From Acanthornis magna (Eukaryota > Chordata > Aves > Passeriformes > Acanthizidae): a stretch of DNA of 64,000 nucleotides. This document shows, in pieces, positions 1 through 15,918 of the stretch. Location: contig JAWUZG010000032.1 of the NCBI GenBank assembly GCA_036785705.1, positions 14,588,001 to 14,652,000 of the forward strand, in the 5' to 3' direction. Each line of letters opens with the position of its first letter. Position 1 is the stretch's first letter. The position numbers and the translations under genes are program-made. The notes below the pieces were generated by a model. The model did no database searches. It was not told the DNA's origin and was given only the letters and a program-made list of their open reading frames with translations.

Positions 1-2147
<2,147 letters not shown>

Positions 2148-5097
2148 TTAAAAGAAAATGTTTGCACTATTACATGAGCAAGTTACAATACTACACTCTT
2201 AGCTAATAAGAAGGGGACAAAAATACAGTGTTTGAGGATTAACCCAAGCATATTAAGTACATATCAATTTATCCACATCTACATTAAGACCGAAGAAACA
2301 CAAAAAGAGTAAAGAAACACCCTTTTGTATCAACGAAAAGGGATACTCTAGTCTAAAAGGAAGTGTATAGTTTCCAAGTGAAAAAGTAAGGTTTACACTG
2401 GGATGTCAGGTTTCAAAAGTCTCTTTTAAACTTTTAGTTAGTAATTTTCTATTTTTCTTTTATATCCCGGAAGTGCTCTGACATTTAAAAAAAAAATTTC
2501 CCTTAATTTTATGATGTTTCACAGATCTCTCCCAGAGTCCATCATTTCAACTGTGTTAATGAGCTGATACTCAGAAAATGTGCTGCTTTCTAAAATTCAA
2601 TAGACCAAAACATAACCAAGCCTTTGCCCTCTTCATTCTAAACATTTTAGATTATCAGTTTAGATTCTAGCATTCTTCATTTCATCTATCCATGTTCCAT
2701 CAGTTGGATATGATTTCTGAATTTGTCTATGCTTAGATCTTGTACTTTTTCTTCCTTTAGCGTTATGATCCAGACTTCCCCATGGCCCATAAAAACACTA
2801 AGCCTGTATCATTCCATGTCTTCACTACTGGAAGGTCTGATGTATTTCCAAATTATAACTTACAAATCACTAAAAGTGCTCAAAGTGTTTTGCAATCACT
2901 TTTGACCATCCACTTCAGCTACAGCAATTCTCCACAACAAGTCTCACAATTCCACTGGCTCTCCCAGGAGCTCAGGTATAAAGACACTCTTTGCTATTAT
3001 TTCTCACACCCCTCTGAAAACAAATAAGCTAATTTCTCCATTGTACATAGTGTGCAATCCTCCCACACGTGCCCAAACAGCTTGCAGAATAGGTCAGAAG
3101 CTTGACTAAGCATTTTGTCCAAAAACAATTTGCAAACCCAACAGGGTGACAGAAATTTGTACATCAGCTTCAACTAGAAAAACATTGTAAAGAAAAACAC
3201 AGACCAACTCACCCTCCAAGACAGAGCCTTCAGAATGCAAAATGAAGCAAAAAGTCTGGAAAGCTTTCTCAGCCTGATCCAGACTGGGAAACAGAAATTT
3301 GATTTCTGAATTTTAGAGAAGTACCTGAATTCCCATCCCAGCTATTTTTTACATTGTGAAACTGAAAAGAAATTCTCTGGGTCACAAGCCCCTGGTAAAG
3401 ATTGATTTGAATCAGTATGAAACTTAAAATCTTTGGTGGTATTGTCCCTCTTCTGGGAGTATCCTGATGCAGACCTATAGATAGAGAGGTTTGTCTCTCC
3501 CTCACTTTTCTCTCCACTTCCATGAAGTAAAAATATAAGATTCGAATATTTAAAAAATCAAGCAGGTTTAAAAGCTGAATTTTCTAAAACTTGCTAAATT
3601 AATCACCAATTCAGAACAATTTGTAATACATTACTTACAGCCATTCAGAAGTTGCTAGTTCAACTTTTTGAATCACACAGGAATAAAGCTCAAAATTAAA
3701 ATTACTTTGTAAATGAAAGTGAAGTCATTACACTGTAAGTATTTTATTTATTCCTTTCACCAACACATTGTAGCATTCATGTTTAAGCAGCTTTTTTTTT
3801 TTTAAATAATTTTGCCTGTGTCTTTACATTATTCTAAACATTCTAGCATTAAATCAAAATAATAATTCTGTACCTATTCTAGACACTGCAGGAAAAATTG
3901 GCAAGAGCTTGATCTGGTATCTGTCAATGTAATTGTCCCTTTTGTATAGTCTTCTTGGTTTCATATAATCACTTCAAACTTTGTAGTCAAAAACTATTTC
4001 TGAAATTATTTTTTTATTTCCATTTTGAGTTTGCCTAGTTATTGAAAATTGCTTCAAGAAAATCTGAAAAATCAAGGATGAATTTCTGTCTCTGGGACAT
4101 AAATTCACAGGAAGTGCAAATTAACTGTTTCACAACCTGAATTCTTCAGGCAAGTTTGGAGAACCCATGCGAATTGTCTCATGCTTCCCACCAGACTGAG
4201 CACACGAGTTTGGATAGAAGAACTGCCAAGCCTCAGGAGTGTCTGTTAGGAAAATCACAGTAGGATTCAGAAACAGCAATCTCATTTCTAAGATCCCATT
4301 GCTGCAGCTTTCCAAGCCAGTAGGCTTCTGCTACCTCATGTCTGGTGCAAGGATACTGCATGCTCCACTGTCCAATTCAGAGTAAATAACTTCTTTCCTT
4401 TCCAGCTCTCCTAGTTCTTCCTAAATTGATTTTTCTTTTCAAAGAGCTTCCACAAGCTTTTTATTAAGCAATGTCTGTTTTCTCATTTTATAAAACAATG
4501 CTCAAAATGAAAAAAAGTATCTTTGGTCTCTTTACTTTTTAAATTCTGAAGACAAGTTTCTAAAACACCTTGCAGCCAGACTGAATCTGTCTCATTCCTT
4601 CAAGAAGGCAGTTTAGATGGGCAGTGGTTCTGTGGAAGTTCAGCTGAAACAGGCATCAAAGTTACTCTGTTCAAAAAGTGCTAAACCAGCTGTTGGTCTG
4701 CCCTGAAATGCATGCAGACTCTTACACTCCTTTTGCAAATTCTGCATTTTTCATGTCTGTGAGCGTTTGTATCTATAGTCAACATTAAAATGAAGAACTC
4801 CAAAGCAATGTCATTTATAGGACCACTGCTTGAGTTTATTCACCTTTGATGCTGAAATTTTTGTGAAATATTTAAAACAATTATTACAATGTTTCTGGAG
4901 TATGTATAAACCTCTAGCCTGGGAAGTCTCACAAGCAGAGACAATTAATTCAGCAACACATCTCTGATGAAAAGCTTGGCCAGCTATATATTCAGAGTTC
5001 AAAATTCCTTTACAGCTCAGTGCATTCTGCTTAACAAACATTACAGTTTGACATGAAATAGCCCCAAAAAGTTCCTTTATGGTCCTGTTTGGAACAA

Positions 5098-5286
5098 CGT
5101 ATGAAGAAACCCGTGGCGGACACAAAAGAATGAAACATTCAGCAAGTGAAAAGAACAGTGGTCACGTCTGCGCCCTGAGTGGCAAACCATTGTGGGCCGC
5201 TCCCTTTCCAAAGGGCACTGAAGAATGAATAAGCCGCTTAAGCACATTATCCCCTTATTCAGGTCAACACCATGCAAACCAGGACC
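5098..5286. other. CpG-enriched patch in intron 5
   Basis: Eight CpGs fall in about 190 bp. The sequence is complex and non-repetitive. An 80-codon minus-strand frame across it has no recognisable domain and no clear splice frame with ME1. A conserved non-coding element is one possibility. Confidence 0.4.
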
Positions 5287-8200
5287 GTGGTGCTTGTTTT
5301 TTTTAGAGGGTTCACACATCTTGAGAGATTAACATTTGCTACCAACTATTTCATGGCTTTCAAAACAGATTACAAAAAAAAAAGTTCCATCGTACAATCG
5401 AGTATGTCAAACTGACATGATGATTAGGTACTTTTCCTCAATGACTTGGGTTTCTTTTGTTACCCAGCTTGTTGTCAAAGCTTTGTTTTGTTCTTTTGGA
5501 AATCAAATCTCCCTCAAAACGTAACTCTCCTTTTTCCAGGTTCGTGGGTTTGTTATGCATATTATATGATACTGGAAAAGTTGATGCCAGTTTATTTTTA
5601 CCCATGTTTATTCTAAGGCTAAAAAAAAGAAAAAAGTTCTAAAACATTTAGATTTACCAATGTAGTACATTCAAGCTTTAACAAAATAGGGTTTTCTAAG
5701 AATAAAGGGCTTATTTGAAGTTCTGGTAGTGGAAATATCATGTAGATCTATTTAGAATTAGCTGTGCAAAATAACGAGTTCTTTGAAGTAGCACCTGAGT
5801 GCATTAAAACCGTAATGACCTTTGGGGGTTTTAAGAAAAAAAGGCAAGCCGTTTATACCATCTTAGTTAAAGAGATCAGCAAACCATCAAAGTTCAAGCA
5901 AGGCTGAGCCATGCACCTGGCTCTAATTTAGCTACAAAAGCCAAACTAGTGAGAAACAGAAAACTGCACACTTAAATATTTCATCAGTTGAGCACAAACA
6001 TGCTGAAATGTCATCTACTCTCAAACTTGGCACTGAGATGTTTCTTTGGAACAGATATACACTTTAGTGAACAGCTTCATGGAAAATTGGAGATGAAATC
6101 CACAAGACCCCAAGCTGTTCCACTGACAAAGATGGAGCAGGGATTGTTCAGACCCAAACAGTCCCACCTAGACAGTGTTTGGTGTACAGTAATGCTTCAG
6201 AGCAGCAACTAACCCATGCCATTAAAATGTCAAAACCCCCATCAGTTCTACAATGTGAAATTATCTGCACTAGAGCCACAGTTATAAAGCTAAAAGAGAA
6301 CTGTATTTGTACGGGACATATGATGCTTTGGGACAAAGACATGCCAGACGCCAGAAATTAAACACATTTCAGAGCATGATTGGTCTAACAGGGCACACAC
6401 TTACCGAGAACACCAGGGGAAGGCTGCTGCTTTTTCAAGTCATTATATTTTCTTGCATTAATACACTGTAAATTCTTTCTGTAACCTTCCTGTCTTGGTT
6501 TTAACAGGTTGGGGAAAGGCTGGTGAGCACAGGGAGGTTTCTGTTCTCCAGGGAAGTTGGATATTCCAAACTTTTTTTTTGTTTCCCAAGACTGAAATTT
6601 CACTTGATGTAAAATTTTTCCAATAAAAGAGTTAGCCTGATAGGAACATGCCAATGTCTTGGACTTAACTTCAGTTTCTATCAATACTCATTACCCAGTA
6701 ATCAATCTGCATTCATTTAAATTTTTGGTTTGTAAGCACTAACATGCTGAATCACAACTTTCTGTCCATCAAGAACTGCTTACAGCTGCAAAGTGTTTTT
6801 CATGGCATTAAAAAGAGCGTTTACGATTTCAATTTATATTAGACTAGAAAGCCTTTCTTCGAGTAAGCTTAATTTGAAGTCTGAAATAGAGGATGATGCC
6901 CTTAAAATGTGTAACAAATTCTGTGTTTCCAGATGCTAGGTGAATTTTGGATAAGTTGAATGTTACTAATTGGGTTTTAGGGTGTAGAATACTTTACAAA
7001 AATGAATTGCATAATCAGAGAACTAAAGATTTTTTAAAAAATTTTGTTCTCTTTGAATTACACTAGCCATTTGACATACTAAGAAGAGATCATGGCCCCT
7101 CCTATCTAAACACCAGACCTTTGTCAACACATCAGCAATGGTTAGCAAGGGGCCTCTTGCACAAGAAAAAAGGAGCCTTATCCTCTGTTTCTCCCTAAAA
7201 GATCATCTCATCTTTCGGAGTCTCAGCTAACGCTTTATCTGGACATCCCCAAGACAGGAACTGGCAAAACAGAGCAGTAGCTCTCTTTGCCCCTCAGTTT
7301 CCTCCATGGGAACCTCCACAGGACAGAATGTCACAAAAGATCCCAAAATAGAAGGCCAAAAATGGGTATCACAATGGGCCATTCCACCTATTTTAAAAAA
7401 GGAGGAAAAACCCCCACACACTGGACATGAGTATTAACAGTTGAGCCCAGCTGTGCTCACCTTGCCAAAACCAAGTGTCTGTCAGTTCTTTAGAGACAAA
7501 GACATAGCAGTACTATAATTACTATTTTCCCATCTATAACCCTAAAAACATCACTGAAAATTGTCCCTTGTTTGTTCAGACAAAATTCTAGACCTTCAAT
7601 AGTCAAGAGTTTAAAGATAATACATTCATAGTGCTCCTTTGTTATCAATCTTGAATGCAGTGCTTGAAGGAACAACTTCCATGGAATAAAATTATTTACA
7701 AAGAGTATTATGAATTTTTTATATAGTTCAAAACATAAAAATTTATAATACTCTGGTGAAGTAACATCCTAATGTAACAGAAAAGAAGTTATAAGTATTT
7801 CACATTCTGTTTACAAGAATTTAAGGTTGTGCTAAAAATACAGAGAATATATTCTCTTTCATATATGCATAATGATACTATAGATTTGCACACACGGACT
7901 AGACTTTTTCAATTATTTCTCCTTAAAGACAGGCTTTATTTATTCAATCAAACTTGTTTTTTAATTTCATAAGCTTATTAAAGTCTCAATGTGACCTTTA
8001 CATCCTGTGCTTGCTTCTGCACAGGAAGATTACTCATTTCTTAACCTGAAGAGGAATTACCAGTTGTAGCTTTGAATGCTCACTGAACCCTGTTGCTTAT
8101 ATTCTAGTTATTTCCCACGCATGCAGACAGCTTTGCCCAGCTGAAAAATTGTCAGCTCCAGCGAACTTTAACAACAAAATAAAAATCCCTCTAATGGCTG

Positions 8201-8316
8201 GAAAGAATGCTTCATGAAGGAATCTTGTAACACGCTATGAAATTACCACAGCCAGTCCCCAAGCAAGAAGACTGCACAAAGCCAGGCTGTGCCAAGGACA
8301 TTCTGTGGGATGTTTC

Positions 8317-8428
8317 CGGCGCATGTATGTGGCAGTGAATAAAGGCCCCAGTGTGCGAGTGCTGTGGGCAGACTGTGGCTGTGTGCCCAGGGGCACAAGC
8401 CTCCAGCCCTCTCGCACGGCACCGTCCG
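8317..8428. other. CpG-dense, GC-rich patch in intron 5
   Basis: Seven CpG dinucleotides fall in 112 bp, within a GC-rich stretch from about 8280 to 8500, while the surrounding intron is AT-rich and CpG-poor. Overlapping short frames on both strands follow from the GC content, and none resembles a known protein. It could be a regulatory element or an unrecognised repeat. Confidence 0.5.
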
Positions 8429-9935
8429 CCTGCATCCCTTCATCCTGTGCCATGCCCACCAGAAGGGCTCTTCCAGGAAGTCACACTCATTCCTGTGAGT
8501 AAACATGCAAAGCTAAAGAGCACTGAGCCCCCTGAGGCTAGCATTTATAAACATACCTGAGATACACAATGTGTGGCTATGTGAGCCCTCATTAGCAAGG
8601 GAGCAAGTGCAAAATCCAAAGACAGAAAGTTGCAGCAGCAAGGGGCAAGATGTACTTGATTTTTCAGATTTTTCAAGAGGCTGCTGTCTCTTCAAGTCAG
8701 ACAATGCATTTGTGTTTGGGACACGACTCATTAGTATCCACGAGTCAGTTTGTGGAACCAAGGGATGGATGAAAAGCTCAAGGGCTGTTGATGGTGCAGG
8801 GGTAGAGAGCAGTGTTGCCTTCTAGTGTGAGCCTCCACATACACCTGAGTCACTCTCATAGCTTACCTCCAAAATGCTGGGAATTATAAAATACTTTTTA
8901 GAAATCATACTTTTATAGAAAGTTTCTCTTATGATTTTTAGGTGTAATTTAAGATTTCTGAGCACTTCAAACACACAATATCAGTTACAGCCAGGGGCCC
9001 ATTAATGATGCATATGCCTAAGAAGTTTCTTCTAGGCTAACTTTTCCATTCCAAAAAATCTGGAACTCACAATGACACCTGCACCTCTTTACTTTGTTGG
9101 CTCTGAAAATGACAAGTAATACACAGTACAGCTGGGCTAACTATATATTGTCATGCTTGATATTGAATACTAAAAATTAAACATTTTTAAAAGCAATAAT
9201 ACATCTGACATCAGATGCATTATATCTTTTTCAGAGCAATTTGGCTTTTGTTCCAGCTGCTCACCTTTCTAGTACACATTATAAGAGATTCACACAACAA
9301 TGACAAAGTTTTTTCAGTAAGTTACCACTGATATTAAAAAAAATTCTTGCAATAAACCTAATTGGACAATCTAGCAAAAACTGCTATGTGCATCTTGATC
9401 TTTATGGTAGGGAAAGGAAAGACCTGGGAACAGCTGAGTAGTGAAATACACCTCAACCACAACTTTGCTAGCCGAATAAGTATCAGAGAATGGCCATCAC
9501 AAGTCATGCACTGTTGATAAGAAGAAAAAAAGGCCTTTTCCTGAGGATTGGATTAGATGCTGTTTATGAAAGTACTGTAATTGAAGAAAGGAAAACTGCC
9601 TTCAAAGCTGGCAAGTTAGCTTGACAGTTTTGTGTACTAGAAAATGAAAAACTAAAAAGTTTTTCAATTCCAAGCATACAATTGTGCCGACATCTTCTGT
9701 TACAGAAAGTTAGCTTCATAACTAAAATAATAAATTCCTTGTTAGACTGATCTTTATACCACTAGAGTTCTAGTACCATGCGATTACCAGGATGAAGGGG
9801 AAATAATTTCTAATCTTGGAAAGATACTGAGAGAAAGTATAGAAAGATCCATTTTCTGTGTTAATTGTGCCAATCTGAAAATAATGGAATGCTTTGTATG
9901 AACAGGGCACTGCCACCATGGGTGGAAAACAGAGG

Positions 9936-10129
9936 CTTCTTCACAGAAAGGGCTTTCCAGCATTAGAACAAACTGCCCCAGCAAGTGGTTGAGTCCCCAT
10001 CCCTGGAGTTATTTAAAAGTACACGTGGCACTTAGGGATATGGTTTAGTGGTAGACTTGGCAATTCTGGATTAATGGTGGGACTCAATGATCTTATAGGT
10101 CTTTTCAAACTTAAATGATTCCATGATTC
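9936..10129 (+). mobile_element. CR1 LINE 3' fragment
   Basis: Plus-oriented, 5'-truncated CR1 3' end. Recognisable blocks are CTTCTTCACAGAAAGGG, then CAAGTGGTTGAGTCCCCATC, then GATATGGTTTAGTGGTAGAC, then GGGACTCAATGATCTTATAGG, ending ATTCCATGATTC. This is the consensus 3' region of avian CR1, here about 194 bp with scattered changes, so an old copy. It lies antisense to ME1. The AAAAG array begins about 60 bp past its tail. Confidence 0.9.
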
Positions 10130-10187
10130 AACCTGCTAGCAGAGTAAAAGTGAGGAGAGCAGAGAGGCCTAACTCATTGTGTATTTT

Positions 10188-10439
10188 AAGAAAAGAAAAG
10201 AAAAGAAAAGAAAAGAAAAGAAAAGAAAAGAAAAGAAAAGAAAAGAAAAGAAAAGAAAAGAAAAGAAAAGAAAAGAAAAGAAAAGAAAAGAAAAGAAAAG
10301 AAAAGAAAAGAAAAGAAAAGAAAAGAAAAGAAAAGAAAAGAAAAGAAAAGAAAAGAAAAGAAAAGAAAAGAAAAGAAAAGAAAAGAAAAGAAAAGAAAAG
10401 AAAAGAAAAGAAAAGAAAAGAAAAGAAAAGAAAAGAAAA
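10188..10439 (+). repeat. (AAAAG)n microsatellite, about 50 copies
   Basis: From 10191 to 10435 the sequence is 49 uninterrupted copies of AAAAG, with partial units at each end. I see no internal substitution. On the transcribed (minus) strand it is (CTTTT)n, so the ME1 pre-mRNA would carry a 250-nt CUUUU tract in intron 5. Stop-free frames on both strands here are artefacts of the repeat. Confidence 0.99.
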
Positions 10440-11645
10440 CAGCTAGATAAATACTCTGCATTATGTTTAACCGTCTGAGAGAACTCTCCTGATGTTAACA
10501 TCTGTCTGCAGGGATAGGGACAATGCCAATTCCACAAATGCCTGTAATTTGAGTTGGAACTTGGAAGACACTCAGAACCATGGTTTTGGAGGAACATTTC
10601 ATCAGACACAATTTTAGCATGCATAACTCTTTTACACAGTAAAACTGAAAACAAATGGTTGTCTGCATGCCAGTGGCATTTCTTACAAAAACTTAATCAT
10701 TTGCCTATTGAGAAAACAATAGTCCTGAAGAATCCAACATCATTTAGGACTTCAGCACATTATGCTGCATGTAATCACTAATATTTTACCATACAAACAA
10801 TAGTCAGAAAGCAAAGAAATTTGAGAAATCTCATGCATTTTGTTAATATAATTTTCAGAATAAATCTCACAAGAAATCTCCTAAAACTCCTGATATCTAT
10901 GTTCTATGAAAGCTTTTCCTGAATCACAGAAAAGGCCCAGATGAGCCATTAAGCTACCTACACAACTGACCCCCCAAAGGCACTACAGAGTTAATGATAC
11001 AATTTCTTCTTCCTGAACCCCAGCAGCTACATGGCTAAAATCTCAGTCTAATGCCCTGTCATACATCAGGAAACATGGAACAATACCCTCACTGCTACAG
11101 TCTGAAATATAACTGGTGGATAATGGGAACTGGAAGCTATAGAAATAGATTACCACAACCAAACTCTCAAAAGTTTATTGCCCTCAAAAAACATGAGGGA
11201 TGACATGCTAAAACCTGCTCGAAGGTCCAGCAATAAGTGCTTATAATAAATCACAGAAGATAGCCAAAAAACAATCTTTAAGAAGAGCCCAAACAGTACT
11301 CATAGTAGCCTATATATTACCCTAAAAACAAGTCAAGCCTCAGTGAAATGCTTTATAGAAGTTGGAGATATTTATCTTTTCTTTTTCCTGAGAAGTTAGC
11401 AGGAGTGTAGCTATCTTAATACATTCTATTTTTTGGCTTAATCAAGCAAGTGACAAGATACAGCTGCTTGGGGTGGTTCAAACACTTTAAATACATCAAA
11501 CTTTTCTACACCATTTTTGCAAAGCAGCAAATACACACCATTCCCTTTATTTTCATGCACCTACATTTACAAATTTTGTTTAGGATAGGTAGACGGAATG
11601 TATGAATAAAAGGAGTCATCCAGCTTCCAAACCAGGCAAAAATAA

Positions 11646-11692
11646 AGAAAAAAAACCCCAAACAAAACCAAAACCAAAAAGCAAACCACCAA
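11646..11692 (+). repeat. A/C-rich low-complexity run
   Basis: A stretch made almost only of A and C (AAAACCCC, AAACAAAACC, AAAACC and similar). The minus-strand transcript is G/T-rich here. A translated frame on that strand is rich in Phe and Trp for this reason and is not a gene. Confidence 0.8.
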
Positions 11693-14600
11693 CAAAGTGA
11701 ATCAGTAAAGAGCAAAGACTTAGTGTTTTGAAGATGACACCAGTAAGGTTTTGTTATTAATTAGAAATATTCAGAAGAATGCCATCTTAATAATCTTCCT
11801 TCATCTGGAAAATGACAAAGATAACATACACTTTAAAAAAAACCCTCAAAGACCTTTTCCATTCATATTTAATATTCTATCAATAAAGAAGATTTTGCTA
11901 ATATTATATCAGCTCACACATTATGACAGCAGAGTGTCTCAACTCCATCAGATAGGTAATCAAACAGAATTTTACATATCAACAGATACCATTTACAAAA
12001 CTGAAAATCTTGTTCTACTTTACCAGTACCTCTCATTTCTACACCGACAGTTCATACACTTTGTTTTTATTTTCTTTCCATCCACACATAACTATAAATC
12101 TCCACCACTTGTTGTGACCTCTCCTCAGTTTTATTAAACTTAAGTCTAGTTATTTAATTTACTTTCATAAGCTACTCCCATATGGTCCTTCCTCTGACCC
12201 TGACATCCCTGTCTCCTGTGCTGACACTCAGACATTTTCTTTACAAGAGCCAAATGGGTTGGACCTCTTCCTACATCAACAAGTCACTTCAACAGTGTCC
12301 CTTTGACTGAAAAAAGTATGTTGATACTATTTTGGTGCTGGCATCTTAGCTATATAGCTGTCCTATCACCAGAATAAAAAAAGGAGAAGTAATTCTGTGC
12401 ACAAAGTAAACCTGCTAGAGTAAGACCAACATTTGTAAGAGCACCTTTACAATTCAAGCGTGACAGGCTTTGTCCCAGACACTAGCCTGTCTTCTGTGGA
12501 GCCATAAATAATGCAGATTTTCCCATCTTTTCTGATAATAGCTATATTTATGCCCATTCCTTCTCTTGTCTTCTCCATTGCCTGTGAAATTGCTGAGGAG
12601 GTTGATAGCAGTTACTAGGAAAGCCAACCAAAACAAACACTATCTCTTGCGGTCTTCTGAGCATGAAGAATTGGAAATATCCAATGTATCTTCAAACAAA
12701 GTCTGCCATCAATTTGGTCTATAGATATTCATGCATGCTATCCAAAATAAGCATTTCCAGATACTCATTTCTTCCCTCTTTCATAGATCCCCTTGCTCTG
12801 AAAAGTGAAGTAAGAAATTAAATGGACTGACAGTACTGCCTGTAACATCAGTACACAGCTTGTTCTTTCTAGCCAGCTAAAACCGAGACTTAAATCCTGT
12901 GTCACCATCTATTTTCTTTCTTCTAAAACCTTCCCCTTCGACATCTCAGGTCTTAAAAATCATTATCAACATGTTGTTTGGTAAATGTGAAAATCTGAGG
13001 AACCTCAGCTTTGTCACAGTTTCCATGGTCTAATGAAACAGAACATTTCACAAAAGAAACAATCATAAATAGAAAAATTCACAACAATAAATTAACAGTC
13101 TCAGAAAAAGAATACCATATATTGCTAGACAAAATGACAAAGTTTAAAGGATGACAATGGATCAAAACTAGGAGACAACTGCTGAGGTCTTCTCACGCAC
13201 TAAGCAGTGGAATGGCATTTCTCAAAGAGCTGTAGAATGACACTTCTCAAAGATAATGAGCTTGTTTAATAAGAGGTTGATGTAAGTTCAAAACCAAGTT
13301 TCAGTCTCTGTAACAAAGTCCCCTGAGTCACACAGCAAGCACATGTCAGCTGCAGAGCAAGGCAAGTGACGGGCAAATGGAGTATGAATTCATGTCAATT
13401 AACTTAAGAACCTATACTGGATACTTCAACATCTGAGCTAGTCTAGGCTCTTTTTATAGTCAACAAGTAAAAAAAAGATAAAAACATTTTAAAATACAAT
13501 TCATCAGTCCAGTTTGAGAAAGTTCCTTTACAAGAAACAGCACCTGTTCCTCTTCACAAAATTAGCCTAGAAGGATTAGCTTAGGCTCAGATGACTGTCA
13601 AGTTCTGCATCTTCTTTAAGTCATCCAAGCTTACCTAGTTTGGTGAAGGGGCCCCTGACTCTCAAGACTAATAATTCAAACACAAGATTGTAACTGTCCA
13701 TTCCACTGAATCTTAAGTATGGGAAAGAAAGAGGCAAAAACATTGCTGCCTAAGTGGGTATACTAGAAAAGTTTAGATTTGGGTTTAGTGCACAGGCAAC
13801 ATGGAAAGGCTGGATGGTTACAAGAAGACTGCAAACACATCTCTAGTATTTCATGAAAGCATAAGAGAACTTTAGACAAAGGCAATTAGAATGATGGTGG
13901 ATGTAAATCTGGCACTGAAATCTATAACAAGATACTATTTTATACAACATGCATATTAAAAACGTAATATGTCCTTGAAAGCCCCTTTAATTTAATTATA
14001 CTAGAACAACTGGATGAATTTTTTAAATTGCAGTAACATTTTGTTGTACAGTAACAACAGTAAGCCCCCACTGAAAAAAGAATCCTTCCCCATTGTTTTT
14101 TAATTTATTTAAGAAGGATTGTAAGTATTTTTGCTACTGACAGGAAACGTAGATCAAGGTATTTTTCATCCCCATATTAGGGCAAAAGAAGATGAGCACC
14201 ATAACAGTAGTAATGTAAACACAGAATGTCATCCTACTGTAATAGTAAAGAACAAAGGCCATTACAAGTAACTGCAACATTAAAGAAAATGCAGATAGTG
14301 TACACATTATGAAACCAAGAAAAATATTTAAGGAGAATAAATGTTTAAAATCCAAGCCCATTTATATTTGGGTTTTACTGGTAAAAGTACAGTACTCAGA
14401 GCTGCTGATGCCTCAAAAAATAAGAGAAAAGCAGCTAAATGAAAACAAGGGAGGTGATGCAATATGTTCCCCTGGGAACGCCATGGTAATAAATTGCAAA
14501 TTATCTTCTACATTTGCAAATAAGTCAAAATTTTTAACAACTCTAAATACTGTGGGAAATACTTTTCCCCTCTGGGCACAATTACTTCCTAAAAAGGGGT

Positions 14601-15918
14601 AGCCAATGTTTTGTACTTCACCTCTCTTAATACACCATTAGCAGAATCCATCCCCTAGGAAGCACAAGACATTTGTACACAGTCTTCTTTAAGGTTTAAT
14701 ATAACCAAGGAAATACATACTAAGACAGAAGACACAGAAGAAACGGTAATTAAAAAAATTGCCGAAGGCTATGGACAAAATAGAAGACAAACTCAGAGAG
14801 GCTGTCTTTAGAAGACTGAAACATCTGGAAACCTCAGTATCTTGGGTAAATCTAGGTTTATTACTACACTTACAAATTCTCAACCCATCTGAGTTAAAAC
14901 ACTGAGTAAAAATAACTTCTGAAATTTTCAAGTTGGGAATGTATTACCAGACATATTGTAGCTATTCAATAAGAGCATTAAAGAGCAAGAAAAGGAAAAC
15001 TCTCAAAAATTACTGATGAACATCAGCTGTCAGATACTTGTGATCTACTCAAACATATCACCCACCAGACCCTGCTCTGAGGGAAAATGGTGGCTCTTGT
15101 AAGAACATCCCTTCCCCAGATCATTCTTTAGGTCTGCAAGTGTAATATAGATGCTGGCACAGTTCCAGGTGCTCCTGCTGTTTAAAAAAAGCATGTTTAG
15201 CAGTGATTGATGATGCCATATTTATTTTAGAGGTGGAACCTTTTGAGACACACTGGAAGGATGACACTAAACCCCTCACTTTTAGAACATGCACCTATAA
15301 AAGCAGATGTACTTGTCCATTCCCTCTTCTAACACACATTCAGTCCACTTCAAATTACTGAATAGATTTTAAACGAGACTACCAATTCTGACAAAATAAA
15401 ACAGTGTGGGGTGCTTTTCTGCTTCACAAGGGGCTAGACAGGACTTCAAATTCAGAAATCACTTTACTTTTCAGTACTTCTGAACACTGAAAAGAGAATA
15501 GAAAAAATCACTGATGACATTGACTCTAGGAAAAGTAGTATCCAATCGCACTATTTTCTTGCCAGCTGGATGTTTGTAAAGGGGAAGAAAAAGGAATGTT
15601 CATGTATTTTCTCCTTTGCTCAAGTGCTGCCTGTGTACTACTAGTGAAAGTAGTACAGCAGCAAGATCTAAGGGGGAAAAAATACACATGTAAAATAGAA
15701 GTCAAATGGTAAAGGAAAGTGCAATTATCTCCTACCAGACTATCACAGACAGGTAGCAGCCAAAAATTTTAAAAAACACAGAATATTTACTTCATCAGTA
15801 GTTTTAAAAATGTTCATAACTGGAACTCAGCAGCACTGGGCTACAACATTACCTGTGACCACCTTCCTTGGCCTGAATGTTTTGTGGAACATGTAAAAAA
15901 GCCTCTTTCTATCAATCA

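Noticed and set aside
10123..10654. Long Lys/Glu-rich and Phe-rich open frames on both strands
   Set aside because: They are produced by the AAAAG microsatellite, which has no stop codon in several frames; the flanks carry no protein signal.
11506..12137. Frames of 69 and 128 codons on opposite strands
   Set aside because: The first reflects an A/C-rich low-complexity run; the second has no domain, and its composition follows AT-rich DNA.
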